A stretch of 64,000 bases of DNA from Shinisaurus crocodilurus (GCA_021292165.1 CM037880.1:24516051-24580050), one strand, 5' to 3'; shown: positions 25,101-40,100, counted from the stretch's first letter. A program made the numbers and translations. Notes: generated by a model not told the origin, from the sequence alone.

Positions 25101-28100
25101 CTACAACTGACCGAGGAAATTCCGAATGACTACCCTCTCTTCCATTCCTCCCTTACTGTGCCGTGGGGACCGGTTCACCGCAGTAGACCTCTACAATGCT
25201 AACTTTCATATTACTGCCCATCCTACCTCATGCAGCTTCCTCCAGTTTGTCCTCAGCAACAGATTCTTCCGAGTTCAAGGTCCTCCCATTTGGTCTAGCC
25301 AGAGTGCCAAGAGTCTTTACGAAATGCATGGCAGTAGTAGCAACATACCTGCGATTACAGGGATAGTCATCTTCCCATTCATGGATGACTGACTCTTAAT
25401 CACTCCCTTGTTCCCTTGTCTCTGGGCCAACAACATCACGACCTTAGACCTTCTCAAATCCCTAGGTTTACATGTCAACAAAGAGAAGTTCTACTTTATC
25501 TCTTCTCAAACCTGGCAATTTATAGGGGTACTTCTGGACTCCACCCAAGCTGATGTCTACCTACCAGCCAGCAGAGTGGCTGCACTGAGATGCTTGGCAC
25601 GTTATGTGGGATCCTGCCCTTGGTCTCAGGTGATCATCATCCGACACCTCGTCAGCCTCATGGCTGTAACCTCTCTGGCTCACCTCCACATGATGCTACT
25701 GCTGCCCTGGTTCCTCCAGACCTTCGACTCAAAGAAGGGCTCCCTGGCCCATCTCCTTAGCCTCTCATGACAGATCCAGTGCTCCTTGGACTGGCGGACT
25801 ATCACAGCAAGCCTATTGGTGGGACTCGGTTATCGATGGGTGGAGAGGCTGAAAACTGTTACTACAGTTGCATCTCTTTCTAGCTGGGGGGCTTACATGG
25901 CTTGCTCAGGGTACACAACTGATGATCCCATCAAAGAACAAACTATGAGTATCAACCAAATTGAATTGCTAGTGGTTTCAACGGCCTTCCAAGCATTTGA
26001 GGTGACCATTGCTGGATGCTCAGTCCAGATTGCTACAGGCAACGCGGCTGTTGTTTTTTATGTCAACAAGCAAGAGAGGAACAAAGCCTCTCTTTGCTTC
26101 TCACCCTGAACTTCTGGAACTATTGCGTAGCCCATCACTTCATTCCTGTAGCCATTCACCTTGCAGACATGTTGAATACAATTGCGGACTCACTCAGCCA
26201 GTCCAGGACCACCCTTCAAAAACGGGAGCTGTCTCTGGTCATCACATCACAGCTGTTGAAGGTGTGGGGCACCCCTACTGTAGGCTGTTTTGCTACAAGC
26301 CTATAACTCAAAATGCAGGACCTTCTGCAGCAGGGCAGGCCACGGTCCGGACTTTCTTCCTCAATGCAGGGCGCATCCTAAACTATGCCTTCCCCCTCTT
26401 ATCGCACTTGTTGTGAACAAGATAGAGGAGGACAATGCCCCCTGTATCCTAATAACCCCTTGGTGGCCACGGCAACAGTGGTTCTTGACGTTGTTTCTCC
26501 TCTCTGACTGTAACTTTCTCCATCTCCCTTGAAGGACAGACGTCCTCACCATGTACAGGGGGAAAATCAGACACCCTGATCTCGAAACCCTTTGCCTCAA
26601 AGCCTGGAGGATGGGCGACCTCACCAATTCTCCAAAGAGTTATTGGAGGCAATGACTGCCTCCTACAAACCCTCCACTCAGGCTTCATATGCTGCTAAGT
26701 GGAAGCTGTTTTCAGCCTTTCTCGCACCAATGGGACAGAGTCCTGTAACCTTTCTCGAGTACTTGAGTTCCTTTCTCTCAAAACTAAGGATCTGGTACTC
26801 TCTTCACTCAACAGTATATTTGTCATGATCAGCCAAAATCACTGCTAAAGTTCAGGGCTTCTCCCTCTATTCACACCCAGATGTCAACTGTTTTCACAAG
26901 GGACTTGCCAACCTCTACCCACCAGTCACCCCACCTGTTCCGGCATGGAACCTATCATTTGTAGTGGCACAATTAATAGCGAAACGCTTCAAACCAATGT
27001 TAACGGCTGATCTACAACCCCTTACTATGAAGGTAGTCTTTCTCACCACCTTTACTTCAGCATGCAGAGCAGGTGAGCTCTGAGATCTTTGCCACAATCA
27101 GCCATATTTACATTCCACAGAGATAAGTTGGTTTTTTGACCAGACTGTTCCTTTCTTCCAAAGGTGGTGTCACAGTTTCATTTGGTTCAGGATACTTGTT
27201 ACCAATGTTTCTTCCACATCTTACCTCCCCACTGGAAATCAAGCTTCACTCACTAGACATCCAGAGGGCTCTCTCATTCTATCTACAATACACAGCCTCA
27301 TTCTGAACCTCCCCTCGTCTGTGTGCTGCTTGGGCCCAAGGAAGGAACACTGTATCCCCACCACGTTTTGCTAAGTGGCTTGTATCAAACATCTGCTGTT
27401 TTTCTCGGGGGCAATCTGCTTCCCCAGATGTGTAGTGCTGCAACCTGGGCTTAGCCCTCAACCTTCATTAAGCACTGCCACTTGGACATCAGAGTTCGTA
27501 TGGATGCAGCTCTTGGCAGGGCTGCCCTCTCTACAATCCTTGTGAGACCTCCAGTAAGTTTCTTGATTATCAGTCAGCCAGCCATATGTGTGAGTCACAG
27601 AGGCAGTGAAGGAGGAGGACAGATTGCTTACTTGTAACTGTGGTTCTTCAAGTGGTCATCTGTGAACCGAAACAATCCCCCCTCCTCCCCCTTTTGATGC
27701 CTCACTCTTTATTCCTCTGCTGTGGCAGATATGGAACTGAGCAGTAGGCAGCAACCACACCCAGAGCATGCACAGGGGTGGGGGCTGCCACTGAAAACTC
27801 TGCTCAGCTCTAGAATGTTCCAAATGACTGTTCTGCTCAGGTGCATAACCCGTATGTATGAGTTCACAGATAACTACTCGAAGAACCACAGTTATAGGTA
27901 AGCAACCTATCCTTCCCAATCCTGTTGAATTGTGGTTTTCTTCAATACCATGACAAGGAAGTAAGAAAACATTGTATGTTGGCAGGAAGGGAGCACGTGA
28001 GCCTGAGGCTCTTCTAACATCTTTAAAAAATGGTATTTTCCTGTGATCCTTTGGGGAAATACCTTTGATACCCACTCACAATTCTATAGATCTTCCAGTA

Positions 28101-31100
28101 TTTTCATGTGCAGTTCTACGATGTTTTCTTGTAGATCTTCATATGCTGCTATAGGAAACTTAACAAAAAGATGACCCCAAAAACAATTTAAAGGGTTTTA
28201 TTAGAATTGGGAATGTAATGTGGGCATGTACCGTATTTTTCGCTCCATAAGACGCACCAGACCATAAGACGCACTTAGGTTTTAGAGGAAGAAAACAAGA
28301 AAAAAAATCTGAACCAAATGGTGAACAGAACCGTCAGTCACAGAACCGAGCGGGGAGGGCTTTCCCGACCCTGCACTTTCTCCGCTGTTGGTGGTGGTGC
28401 TGCTGCTGCAAGCAGCTGGGTCGGAGTAGCTGAAAGTGAGGGAAGGCAAAGGAGGTGTTTGCAGGTGCCTCCCCCCCCCCCGCACAGCCAAGCGCCAAAC
28501 AGCTGAGCGAAGGATCAGCTGTTTGGCGCAGTGGCAGCAAATCTCTTGCTGCCGCTGCGCCACAGCGCCAAACAGCTGATCCTTCGCCCAGCTGTTTGGC
28601 GGGCCCGCAGCTTGGCCTCGCTCCATAAGACACACAGACATTTCCCCCTATTGGGGGGGGGGGCGTCTTATGGAGCGAAAAATACAATATATAATGCTGC
28701 CACGATGGCTATATATATATATATATAATAGCTTTAAATGTTGTACTGCTGGCATGTTCTTTTATATGTGACTCTTAACAGTATTGTTTGTTCCCCATAT
28801 GTCAGTGTACTGATTTGGAAAGGTTTTTGTCACAGAATTCTTAATCTGTTCCTGCTATTCCTTCTTAACTTGGCTATTATATAAGCTTTGCTTGGGGTGG
28901 GGATAGAAATTTCACATTGGCTTGTACACAATAAAAAGTCCATCTTCCCATTTTTAGGGTGCTACTGGACCGAGCGTATTCGGAGAACAACACTGCATTT
29001 TGCCAGCTGGATTCGGAAATGCTTTCCTCACAACTACACTCTTCAATCAATCAATTTGCCAATACCTCAGAAACAAATACCTCGGACAGATCTTTCTCTA
29101 AAGACCTCAGTCAGATACTAGTCAATATCAAATCATGTAGATGGCGGCATTTTAGGCCTCGGACACCATCCCTACATGACAGTGACAATGATGAACTTTC
29201 CTATAGGAAATTACACAGAAGTGTAAATCGAACAGGCACAGCACAACCTGGGACCCAGACATGCAGTACCTCTATACAAAGTAAAAGTAGCAGTGGTTCA
29301 GCACACTTTGGTATGTTGATTTTGACAAACTTAATTCTAAAAATAATTTTGGCAACGATAATTCAGCTTTTATTTAACTACTCCATGTCTTTTTCTCAGA
29401 TATTGATATTTTATGTTGCAAACTTAAATGTCATGCTGAAATCTAAACTTTAATATAGTGGGTTAGATTGAGACGATCATACTTGGAGTAGTCCCATGAA
29501 AATCCATGGGACTTAGTTATGATGAAAGTCTGATTTCAGTAGGTCTACTTAAGTGTGGCTAAATCTGGATCTAACAATATGTCTTTAAAATACCTTTTTA
29601 GCACCACAGTTTTACAAATCTTCCTTACATGCATGATTAATTTTGTTAAGACTTTGTGGTATCTTATATTTATTGAATTAGACTATAATTTGCCTTTCAG
29701 TCCGGATTCTCAAGATAAGTGCAAAATTTAGAAGTTAAATACAAAATCATAAAATTTCAAAACATGATGGTTGCAGACAGCTTAAAATCAAAAAGCCACC
29801 AGCATTGTACATAAAGCACCTAACCATGGAAAGACCTTCCTACAAACCGTCTTTAACTCCTGCTTAAATGGACCAAGCTCTCAGATGTTTTGTACTGTGG
29901 CAGGAAGCTGGTTCTAAAGCTCAGAAGCCACCATTGGAAAAACTCATTCAGCAGTTTTTCCACTAACCTCAGTCAAACAGCCAGGATTGAGAACTTGTTG
30001 GTTAAATCTGTAACCTGCAAACAAAAATCTTGACAGTAGAATGTTTATGGTATGATAGTAGTATACTTGCTCTTCACTGAAACTAATAAGAGACTCTGAA
30101 CAGCCAGCAGCAGTCTTCAGTTCTGTTCAACTCTTCAGTAGCAATGCATATCTGACTGTCTTTTCTTTCTTTTTTTTAACTCTGCGGTTGTAGAATAAAA
30201 GAATATCAACAGTGTGGTCCCCAGCAATTTTCTTAAGACATTTGAAAACTTGATTGAATTATTTTAATCATTTATCATGTTTATTGTAACCATTCTTGAT
30301 GATTTCTGTAGTTAATCCAGTTAGCATCAGACCTAGAGAGAGCTTTTTACTAATGCCTTTGCTAGCACTAACAAACAGTCATACATGTAGTATTAAATAT
30401 GTACTTGTGTGACCAGTGGTAGCATTGCTGTAGGACAGGTTTGTGGGTCACAAGAGTCATGTCTTGCATCCTGCAGCCGTACCCAGCCAGCCAGCCAGCC
30501 TCAGACAGGCAGCAGCAGCTGGGTTTAGTGGACTGCATATTTTGTTTTGATGAGTTGCATGTTGTTGTGTAGGCCTGAATTAAGAAAACTAAACTGTGCA
30601 TTGTACATGGACTGGTTCATTTGAGTTACTTCCTGACTACTAGCTAGTGGTGTGTAATGTTTTTGTTATACCTAGAATAAATATCTTGCATCATGATTGC
30701 AGCATTCTTTTGCCCCTTAAGGTTATTCTGACAAGTTAATAAGCTTGGACAATTATCTTAATGTTTACAGTTGTAAAATAATACAAATAATTATGCTAAA
30801 AGGACATTTATATCCAGCCCTGGAAATAAACTGTTTGCTTGGATAGTTGCTGGTAACCATTAAAGTTGGATAACTGGAAAATTACATAGCCCACATGAAT
30901 AAATGTTTAGGCTGCAGTCCTAAATAGACATGCTAAGGTATAAGCTCCATTGAACATAAAAGGACTTACTTCCAAGTAAACATTCTTGGGAATTGTGCAG
31001 TCTTATCATGCTTTTGACTGTAGTTAAAACAACTGGCTCTAACTCTGACTGTGAAAAAATAGAAGATAGTAAGATCAGAAGTTGTTTGAAATCTTAAAGT

Positions 31101-34100
31101 CAAAGCCATCTAAGCCCAATCCATAGGTTGATTTTTGAGGTGGTATAGTAGGTTGGTTTGGACATAACTCAACTATTGTTCCACCATTGAATCTAGACCT
31201 TGGACTTGTATATATGTTCTCTTTCCCCGTTCAAACTTCCGGTTCCCTACATGACTTATTTATTTGGACAAACCATAGTTTGGTTGCAACTGAATCTGGC
31301 AAACTATGTTTGTGCTTGTCCTCCAAACTAAAATTTGAAACCCACTCTAAACTTTGATTTCCAGAGCTGGTTTGGAGGACAAGTGCTAGCCAGCTTACTG
31401 ATTCAGATGTCGCAGCAAACTGGTGTGTCTGAACAAGAAGGTCAGGAGAAAAACTGGAGTGTGCAAACCGCAGAACAGCCAATCCAAGGTTTTGTGTTAT
31501 GCATAAAACATCCCAGTGACTTCACTGTGTGAAATAGTCCACATGCAAAAGCTGGAAAGTTGCTGTATCACAGTACTAGCTTTGTCATGTATGGAATGGA
31601 TCACTTCTTCAAAAAAAATGCACAAGTCATTGGTTAATCAAATATGTAAATTAGAATATAACTTTAATAATAAATTCTATATCTTGTTAAATTAGGAAAC
31701 ACAAGTTATGATCGGAGTTTTTAAATGGTTAAAGGTTGAGGTGTTCCGTGTTCGGGTGTACTTTGCAAGTAAATTCAGTTGACTCACTACTGTCTAGTAA
31801 TCTGTGTTTGCGCTGGCTGAAAAAATGGAAATTTGCATTCAAAGTTAACCATTTGTCATAGTTTGTGCCTTGGAAATAAAAATTGTAGGCTAAAAGTAGA
31901 AAGGTTTTAGTCAGGTCAATATGCCTGCATTTAGAGAAGAAAATGGAAATAGCAGTCAATTTGAAATAGGGGTGTGCATTTAGAATATTAATACTATCAA
32001 ATCTGTTCCATAATACTGGAAATAACCAATAGTAAAATAGTGAATAAAATTAAAATCCAAACAGTATCTAGATCAGGGGTAGGTAAGCTGGTACCTTCCA
32101 GATGTTTTGGGCTACAACTCCCATTATTCCCAACCATTGGTCATACTGGCTGGGGCTGTTGAGAGTTGGCCTATCCCTGATTTAGATTCATATTCTTATT
32201 CCTAAAAGTTACGTATATTTCTGCTCTAAAAATGGTATTAGCTTGGTTTTCGTAGCCATTACTTCATTTGAAGTAATCAAACATGTCTAAAAAATTTGAG
32301 GCAGCCTTTGAGAAATATTTATATATATTAAATGTTAAGACTCCTCAATTTGTATGTATGAAATGTTAAGATTTCTAGAACTAATCTCCCTGCAGTGTGA
32401 GTCCTTAACCAAAAGGACTATAATAGTATCATCATCATCATCATCAGGCGATCACTCGTGACCGAGTAAGATTGTCTTCCGGGATAAAAGGAGGAAATTC
32501 TAAAGAAGATTGTGTAGACTCTAGCGATGAGTCCGTAAGTGACTGTGGAGGCCAATTCTAGATCCACACAGCTTCCCACAGTGAGGACACAGGTTACCAG
32601 ATAGAAGATGGTCCTGTAAAGGATTCATTTGACGTGCTTTTCGCTTAGCACGTTTCTCCCTTTCACCTTGCACTCGGGCTTCTTCAAAGTCCATGGAACC
32701 TTTGTGAAAGGCCAACCTCCATTTAGATCGTTCATGGGCCAGAGCTTCCCAGTTTTCGATGTTTATATTGCATTTTTTTAGATTAGCCTTATGAACATCT
32801 TTAAACCTCTTATATTGACCACCGATATTCCGCTTTCCATCCTTGAGTTGGGAGTAAAGTAACTGCTTTGGGAGACAGCAGTCAGGCATTCGAACAACAT
32901 GACCGGTCCACTGAAGTTGGCGTTGAAGGATCATTTTTTCAATGCTAGTAGTCTTTGCTTCTTCCAGTACACTGACATTTGTTCGCCTATCTTCCCAAGT
33001 AATTTGCAGGATTTTCCGGAGGCAACGTTGATGAAACCTTTCAAGGAGGTGGAAGTGACGTTTATAGATAGTCCATGTTTCGCAGGCATACAATAAAGTT
33101 GGTAATACAATGGCTTCATAAACCAGTGTTTTGGTCTTCTTACAAATATCCCGATCCTCGAACACTCTATGTTTCATTCGAGAAAATGCGGCACTTGCGG
33201 AGCTCAAACGATGCTGGATTTCACTGTCGATGTTAGCTGTAACAGAAAGATAGCTGCCAAGATAGAGAAAATGATCGACGTTTTCCAGTATTGTCCCGCC
33301 AAGCTGGATAGATGGCATCACCAAAGGATTGGCTTGCACTTGCTGATGAAGCACTTTGGTTTTTTTGATGTTAAGTGAGAGACCAAGTTTTTCGTATGCT
33401 TCTGCAAAAGCATTTAGGATAGTTTGGAGATCATCCTCTGAATGTGCGGAGACCACATTATCATCAGCGTACTGAAGTTCCACGACGGAGGTTGTAATTA
33501 CCTTACTTTTTGCTTTCAGCCTGCTGAGATTAAAAAGCTTTCCATCTGTTCGATATATAATTCCCACACCGGTGGGAAGTTTCCCCTCGACAAGATGTAA
33601 AACCATGGCGATGAAAATGGCAAATAATGTTGGGGCGATAACACATCCCTGTTTAACACCTGATCCCACTTTAAATGGAGCACCATGAGAGCCGTTGTTG
33701 TCCAAAACCGTTGCCGTCATGTTGTCATGGAGAAGTCGCAAGATATTCACAAATTTATTGGGGCATCCAATTTTCATAAGGATAGTCCAGAGAGCTGTAT
33801 GGTCTACAGTATCAAAGGCCTTAGCCAAATCGATAAATGCCATATAAAGGGGTTGATTTTGCTCCCGGCATTTTTCTTGGAGCTGACGTGCAGTAAAAAT
33901 CATGTCTACTGTCCCTCTAGAGGGGCGGAAACCATATTGAGTTTCAGGGAGGATCTCTTCTGAAATAGATAGAAGACGGTTTGCAAGAATCCTAGCAAAT
34001 ATTTTACCTGCGGTTGCTAAGAGAGAAATGCTATACTATACTATACTATAATAGTATAGTCAGTGACTAATGGTAAAAGGTGTGATTTCGCAGTGCCTAA

Positions 34101-37100
34101 GCCTCCTTCATCCTTTCATCTCTCTAGTTTCATAGATTCATAGATCATAGAGTTAGAAGGGGCCTACAGGCCATCGAGTCCAACCCCCTGTTCAATGCAG
34201 GAAACTAGAGGAGAGGTCTCCTATCCAAGTAATAACCAGGCCTGACCCTGCTTAGCTTTCCACACTCAGACAAACTGAGCCAGCGTAAGCCACAGGCCTG
34301 TCCGAAAAGGCTATTATTGGGGAGAAACTTGCCAATAAGCAGAGATGAACTTAGATTGTATTTTTAGACTGCTGTGTAGAAAGAACTAACACTACAGAAA
34401 TTCATAGAAATACTTTAGAAATCTGTAGGATGTTGATGGAAGCATTAACTTGTATAGATACATTCCAGCCTTGGTTCAGTTCATGCTAGTCTAGGTGGTC
34501 TTGCATAGCTAGGAAGAAAACTAAGCATAGCTGGGGGGAAATTCTTACCTAATTTAATTATATAGGAGCCATTGTTTCCTATGCTTTTGGTACACCAGTA
34601 GTAATCTGTGACCCGGTTCACATGTTATGGCAGCAGATTGTGGGTTAATTAACCTACAATTAGTAGTTAGGTTAACTGTGGGTTGTTTAACCCACAATTA
34701 ACTTTTATAGTCTCCAGGTTTGGACATCACATAGCAACCTCTGATAGGACCAATCAGAGATTGAATATACAAAAAGGCTGTGGGATGTGCCTGGCAAGAC
34801 CATGGCAAATGGTGGGTTAATTAATTCATGATTTGCTGCTGTTCCATGTGAAAGGGCCCAATTGTGTTGGATATGTGTGGTCTACTGTGCTTCAAAGTGA
34901 GACCAAACATAATTCATAATATTTTAATAAAGTATTCTTTGAAGCCAAAAACCTTTTGCATCTTCAAGGTAGAGGCAAATCATGCTTCTTTAGATTGTTA
35001 CCAATTTAAACTGAGAATCCATTAATTCATTTGATAAAAGGAAGTTGTTTTATGATTTAGCTAAAGGATAATCCTAAAGGAGAAAGTATATTTTTTGCCC
35101 TATCTATATATAATTACTATATGACATACCTTGTTGTTTAGTTTATGCAGAAGCAAATTTCATAGTGCCCTGCAAATTAAGGTAAATGAATGAGCTGAAG
35201 ATACCTATTTTGTATATGGTCTGCAAACTAGGAAGCTACTTAGATGCAGTCATTGGATTTTGGCTATCTTTAAAAACAAAACAGCAGACCCCCATATTGC
35301 AAACTTTGGTTTGTTTGGAGAGTAGGGAAAGTGGAGGCTGGTGTTCAAGAAAACACACAAAGCCATGCTGAGTATGTGGTATTCTTAATAAAGAACTATT
35401 GAAGATCTATATTTAAAATTTCCCCAGTTATTGATGAAAGTCTTGAAATATAATATTAGTCTGAACAACTGTGTTGGCTCTGCATAGAAAAGGGCTCATT
35501 CACTTAGTGATAATATAGTGTGTTTTTGTTGAGAACCCGTTCATAGGTTTTGAATGGTAACATTTTGTAAATTATAAGGTTGACTTCCTCAAGGGAGAAG
35601 AGTCAGTAAGTTTGACGCTTCAGAATAGAAGTCTGAAAATCTCTAGTATTGGTTTGACTGTTCAGGCCCTCATAATTTACTTTGTGTAGAGTCTGTGGCT
35701 GTTTTTTCTGACTTGAAATCTGATAGACATACCTGGTGCCCTCAACTTATTTTACTCCTCCTGTAACCAATGCTCATTTGCTAATAAGTGGCTTTTCAAA
35801 GGGATTTTTGGAAGGTCAGACCTTCGATTTTATCCAAAATCAAGCTTGCCTAAGGCTAAGAGAAATATCAAAATTATTATACTTACTGTATATGTTTTTG
35901 TGACTTTCAAGGTATGGTAACCTATCCTACACTTTACTGAACCTTTTGCGTTGAAGATGAATTTTATAGATGACCATTTCACACACACACCTCAGATTGT
36001 ATAATACATTGAAAGCGAAAGTTAAAATATGCATATAGGGAGGCCTGTTCTTAAGCATAGCTGCTGTGGAAAACCGATTCTGAAATCCCTTTATTAAAGG
36101 TATACAAACACTGACTCAAAAGATAAATGTGACATGGACTGTAGAAGGAAAAAACTGTGAATGACTGATACACTTCTCAGGACTTGTAACAATAATTGTC
36201 AACTAATGTTGTTGTGTGGCTGCTTGTTCTGAACGGGACTTTTGTGTACAGATCATATCAGTTGGCATACTGCTAGTAACAGTGCTTATTAAACATATGT
36301 GCCGCCTAAACCGACCAACCTGTGTAGAGTTTTTCTTCCTTGTACCATCTGAGCAAAAAGTTGGAAAGGCATGGGAAAACTGTGGATATTGCATGGAATA
36401 GTCCCTCACATTGACACATCAGACACAGGACTGAGATGCAGTGCATCCCTGTAGAAATTTCTATTATATTCTCTCAGATTACTTAAAGCTTCCTATAATC
36501 ATTCTTGAAGCTTTGCAGTCTTCTGCAGTAGTAGACAATTTTTGTGACTCCCTGCTAATTACTTGGTGAAAGAGCTTCTCACAAAAAGTGAAATACTTAA
36601 ATTTCATAGGTTGAAACAGTATGGTAAGATTCCAAAATGCATGTTGCTGTAATACCTTTATTCAGCCAACTAAAAGATGAGCCACATATTTTTTTTCTGT
36701 GCAAGCTTTCGAGATTCCCAGATCTCTTCTTCAGGCACAATGTTTAAAAGGTGGGGAGGAAGTGGTAAAGGGGACTGGATAATATAGTCACATTGTCTAC
36801 AAATACAGTTTGATTTGCAGAAATGTGAGTACACTATCCAGTCACCTTTCCACACGCGTGCACGCACACACCTTTTAAACATTGTGACTACGGAAGAGAT
36901 CTGGGAATCCTGAAAGTTTGCATGCACAAAAAATCTAATATGATTTTTAATGTTATGTTTATTGTTTGATTATATTTTTATTTGATTACTGTTGTGGTTT
37001 TTTTTAAATGTGCACTTGGTTGATTTCAGAAAAGCAGTATCAAAGCACCTTAAATAAGTTGTCGAGCATATATGAAACAGTTACTGGCCAATTAAATAAA

Positions 37101-40100
37101 TTGCAGGGTAGATAGAGAGCAATCTGTGGCACCAAAAGTGTCCAAAGTAAACAAGTGTAACTGGAGTCTCACTAATTGAAACTGAGAAGGAAACCTAAAA
37201 GGCAGGCTGTATTAAGCGTAGAAATGAGTCTACTGTACACTCGAACAGAACAAAACTACATTGCATGCTACAAAAGCTGATCTTTGGATTTCCTGTCTTG
37301 TATTTTGCTGTTGCCAGAAATAAGGCAGAGAATTGGTTAGTAATATTATCCCTAGTTTGCATATTTAGAAGTAGTTGGCCACAAACAAATTGTTACCTGT
37401 ACCACAATTTCTGGATGTGATGAGCTAATTAGTGCAAATAGAGGGTTGAGAAACACTTAATTGCTGGAAGTATTTTTTTTTTCTTAAAGGAAATAGGCAT
37501 TTAACTTCCAAAAATGTTATATGAACTGCAGGAAGAAGAGTTTAAAATTCTTCTTTGTGTCAACGGAAAACCTAAAATCTGTGGTTGGATTATATTATGC
37601 AGTTTAAGGAAATAATGCATGCTCTGCTTTATGCAGGTTGCACTATTTGTGTTTTGCTTTTTGTTTGGACCATTCTGGGTTCATTTTCTCAATACACTAA
37701 GGAAGAATTATGAGGCATTACAATAGGTAGAGATTAGGGAATTTGTAGGCATAGGGAAGGTTTGAAAACCACCCATTTCCTACTTGCAGAAAGCCACACA
37801 GTTTCCCAGTGGTATCTAAGCAGGGTGAAATAATCTGCAGGTATTATCGAGCATGTCCCTTAACTGCATGCAAGGGCTTGTCCACTGGACTTCTAAACTT
37901 TTTTTTGTGTTCTAAAGCATCTTCTATCAGAATCACCCCTGAATTTAAAGGGATTATTTTTGCAGCTATATGGAAAGCTGCTTTTAGAAAGCAATCTCTG
38001 ATATTGCCACACAGTCCTATGAGTTGGAGCCCATGGTGGCTTAATAGGGGCTTAAGACAGGATATCCTAGACTTTAAAAGCATTTCTAACAGATCACTTG
38101 CTTACCCATGCAGATGTCTTTACTCTTTCACCTTTAATACCTTCATGGAATGGAGACTGCATGACTTCCCTAGAGAGTAATTAATGGACAAAACCACATC
38201 ACTGAGGGCAATTTTTAGTCACGATCACTAGGAATTTGCATGAAAAAAATAGTGTTAATCCTACATCACTGATTCGCAGAAAGTGAACATCCAGATTTCT
38301 GAAGCCCCAACTCCAGTTCTTCAAAAGGATAGGGAGTTTCTTCTACATGGCCTATACATAACCTGTATGTAGGCCTTGGCAGAGAGATTTCTAGAGAGGC
38401 TCACGTGGCCTCCTGTAACATCCGAAATCCTTGAATATGTTTCTGAAACTTTGAAGCTGTAGACAGGTGCATGCTGTCATAAATCCTTATACCTTATCAG
38501 AAATTACCAGCTAGTATCTTAATCATCAGCTGAGGAAAAAATTGCTTACATTTTAGAAAGGTGCAGATAGTTTAAAATGAGAACGTTGAAAGGGCTGTGT
38601 TAAGTTAAATAAAATATTTTCCGTTCCCCAGTGTGTCTTGGCAGTGTACTTGCAAGGGGTTAACGAGAAATCCTTTCCTTCACAAGCAAGTTTTAATTCT
38701 TTCATGAGTTTTACCCACCCACTTACTTGGCAGTAATACATGTCTTTTGCTTAAAAGTGTAGTCGCAAGTGAGATTCAAATTAAGCTCATTTATGGTAAG
38801 TGATGAAAGCTGGAGCCAGAATGATCTGTATGTAGGCAAACCCTGTGTTGTAAGCAGCCATGTTGAATGACAGGAAATGCCTAGGCAATTTGCTGCTGTG
38901 CAGCATACTAAGAGCTACACACTTGGGGCAATATCCAATGCTGCCATTGCACCTCCACTTAGGATGTTTCAGCAACGGGACCCATCACTGGCGCATTTCG
39001 CAACAGGAAGTTAGTGCTTGCCAGAGCAGCCCCGGAAACAAGCCAAAATGCTCATTTCCAGAATGGGGCAGGTCAGTGGAGCTCCCTTCTGCTAGCTCTA
39101 CTGACCTGTTCTATTCCAGAAACTATTGTTTCAGCTTGTTCCAGTTGCTTTAGGAAGCGCTAGCCTTCCCATTGCGCCAGCGGTGGGTCCTGCTGGCACA
39201 TGGGCAACATAGGTACTGCCCTCAATCTTACAAAAAGAAGTTCTGAAAAGAAGTGTTATAGGTATGAATTATATTTGTTGGTCAAAAAAGATGGTGTGTA
39301 TGAAAAATCTCCTTCAGTGTCTTGTAGATTAACATCCCAGTGACTGGGGGTCACACAACACGATAACCCACGCTCAAGGGTTGAGTATAGGTTGAGCGTA
39401 GGTTGTTGTTGTTGTTGAACTGTGGGTTGTTAATGAAATGTGGGTTGTCATGTTGTCTGAACCCAGCCATGATAACAAGCCATGGTTTAACCATGAACAA
39501 CCCATGAAGAGAACCCATGATTTGTTGTTGGGTTGTGAACTATCCTAAATGCTTTTGCAGAAGCATACGAAAAACTTGGTCTCTCACTTAACATCAAAAA
39601 AACCAAAGTGCTTCATCAGCAAGTGCAAGCCAATCCTTTGGTGATGCCATCTATCCAGCTTGGCGGGACAATACTGGAAAATGTCGATCATTTTCTCTAT
39701 CTTGGCAGCTATCTTTCTGTTACAGCTAACATCGACAGTGAAATCCAGCATCGTCTGAGCTCCGCAAGTGCCGCATTTTCTCGAATGAAACATAGAGTGT
39801 TCGAGGATCGGGATATTTGTAAGAAGACCAAAACACTGGTTTATGAAGCCATTGTATTACCAACTTTATTGTATGCCTGCGAAACATGGACTATCTATAA
39901 ACGTCACTTCCACCTCCTTGAAAGGTTTCATCAACGTTGCCTCCGGAAAATCCTGCAAATTACTTGGGAAGATAGGCGAACAAATGTCAGTGTACTGGAA
40001 GAAGCAAAGACTACTAGCATTGAAAAAATGATCCTTCAACGCCAACTTCAGTGGACCGGTCATGTTGTTCGAATGCCTGACTGCCGTCTCCCAAAGCAGT

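Larger units (their letters stand above)
23640..27915 (+). mobile_element. DIRS-type tyrosine-recombinase retrotransposon, decayed
   Basis: About 4.3 kb. In order: Gag-like region with two CxxC/H clusters (23845-24150 and on to 24560), reverse transcriptase (about 25160-25760), RNase H (about 25790-26110), then a tyrosine-recombinase-like region (about 26630-27500), the DIRS order. At the 3' end, ttacttgtaactgtggttct (27630) is mirrored by gaagaaccacagttataggt (27881), i.e. inverted terminal / internal complementary sequences rather than LTRs. I could not find the left terminus; the start is approximate. Confidence 0.82.
21091..28957 (+). other. Intron between visible exons 8 and 9
   Basis: 7.9 kb dominated by an hAT element, a LINE 3' end, a CR1/L2 tail with a nested 5S-SINE, the DIRS element and a TA-flanked MITE. 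Unassigned: 21100-21365, 22190-22590, 23240-23560 and 27920-28225. Confidence 0.7.

Noticed and set aside
28282..28690. ~120-codon frames near 28.3-28.7 kb
   Set aside because: They span a TA-flanked MITE and its palindromic interior; no gene evidence.
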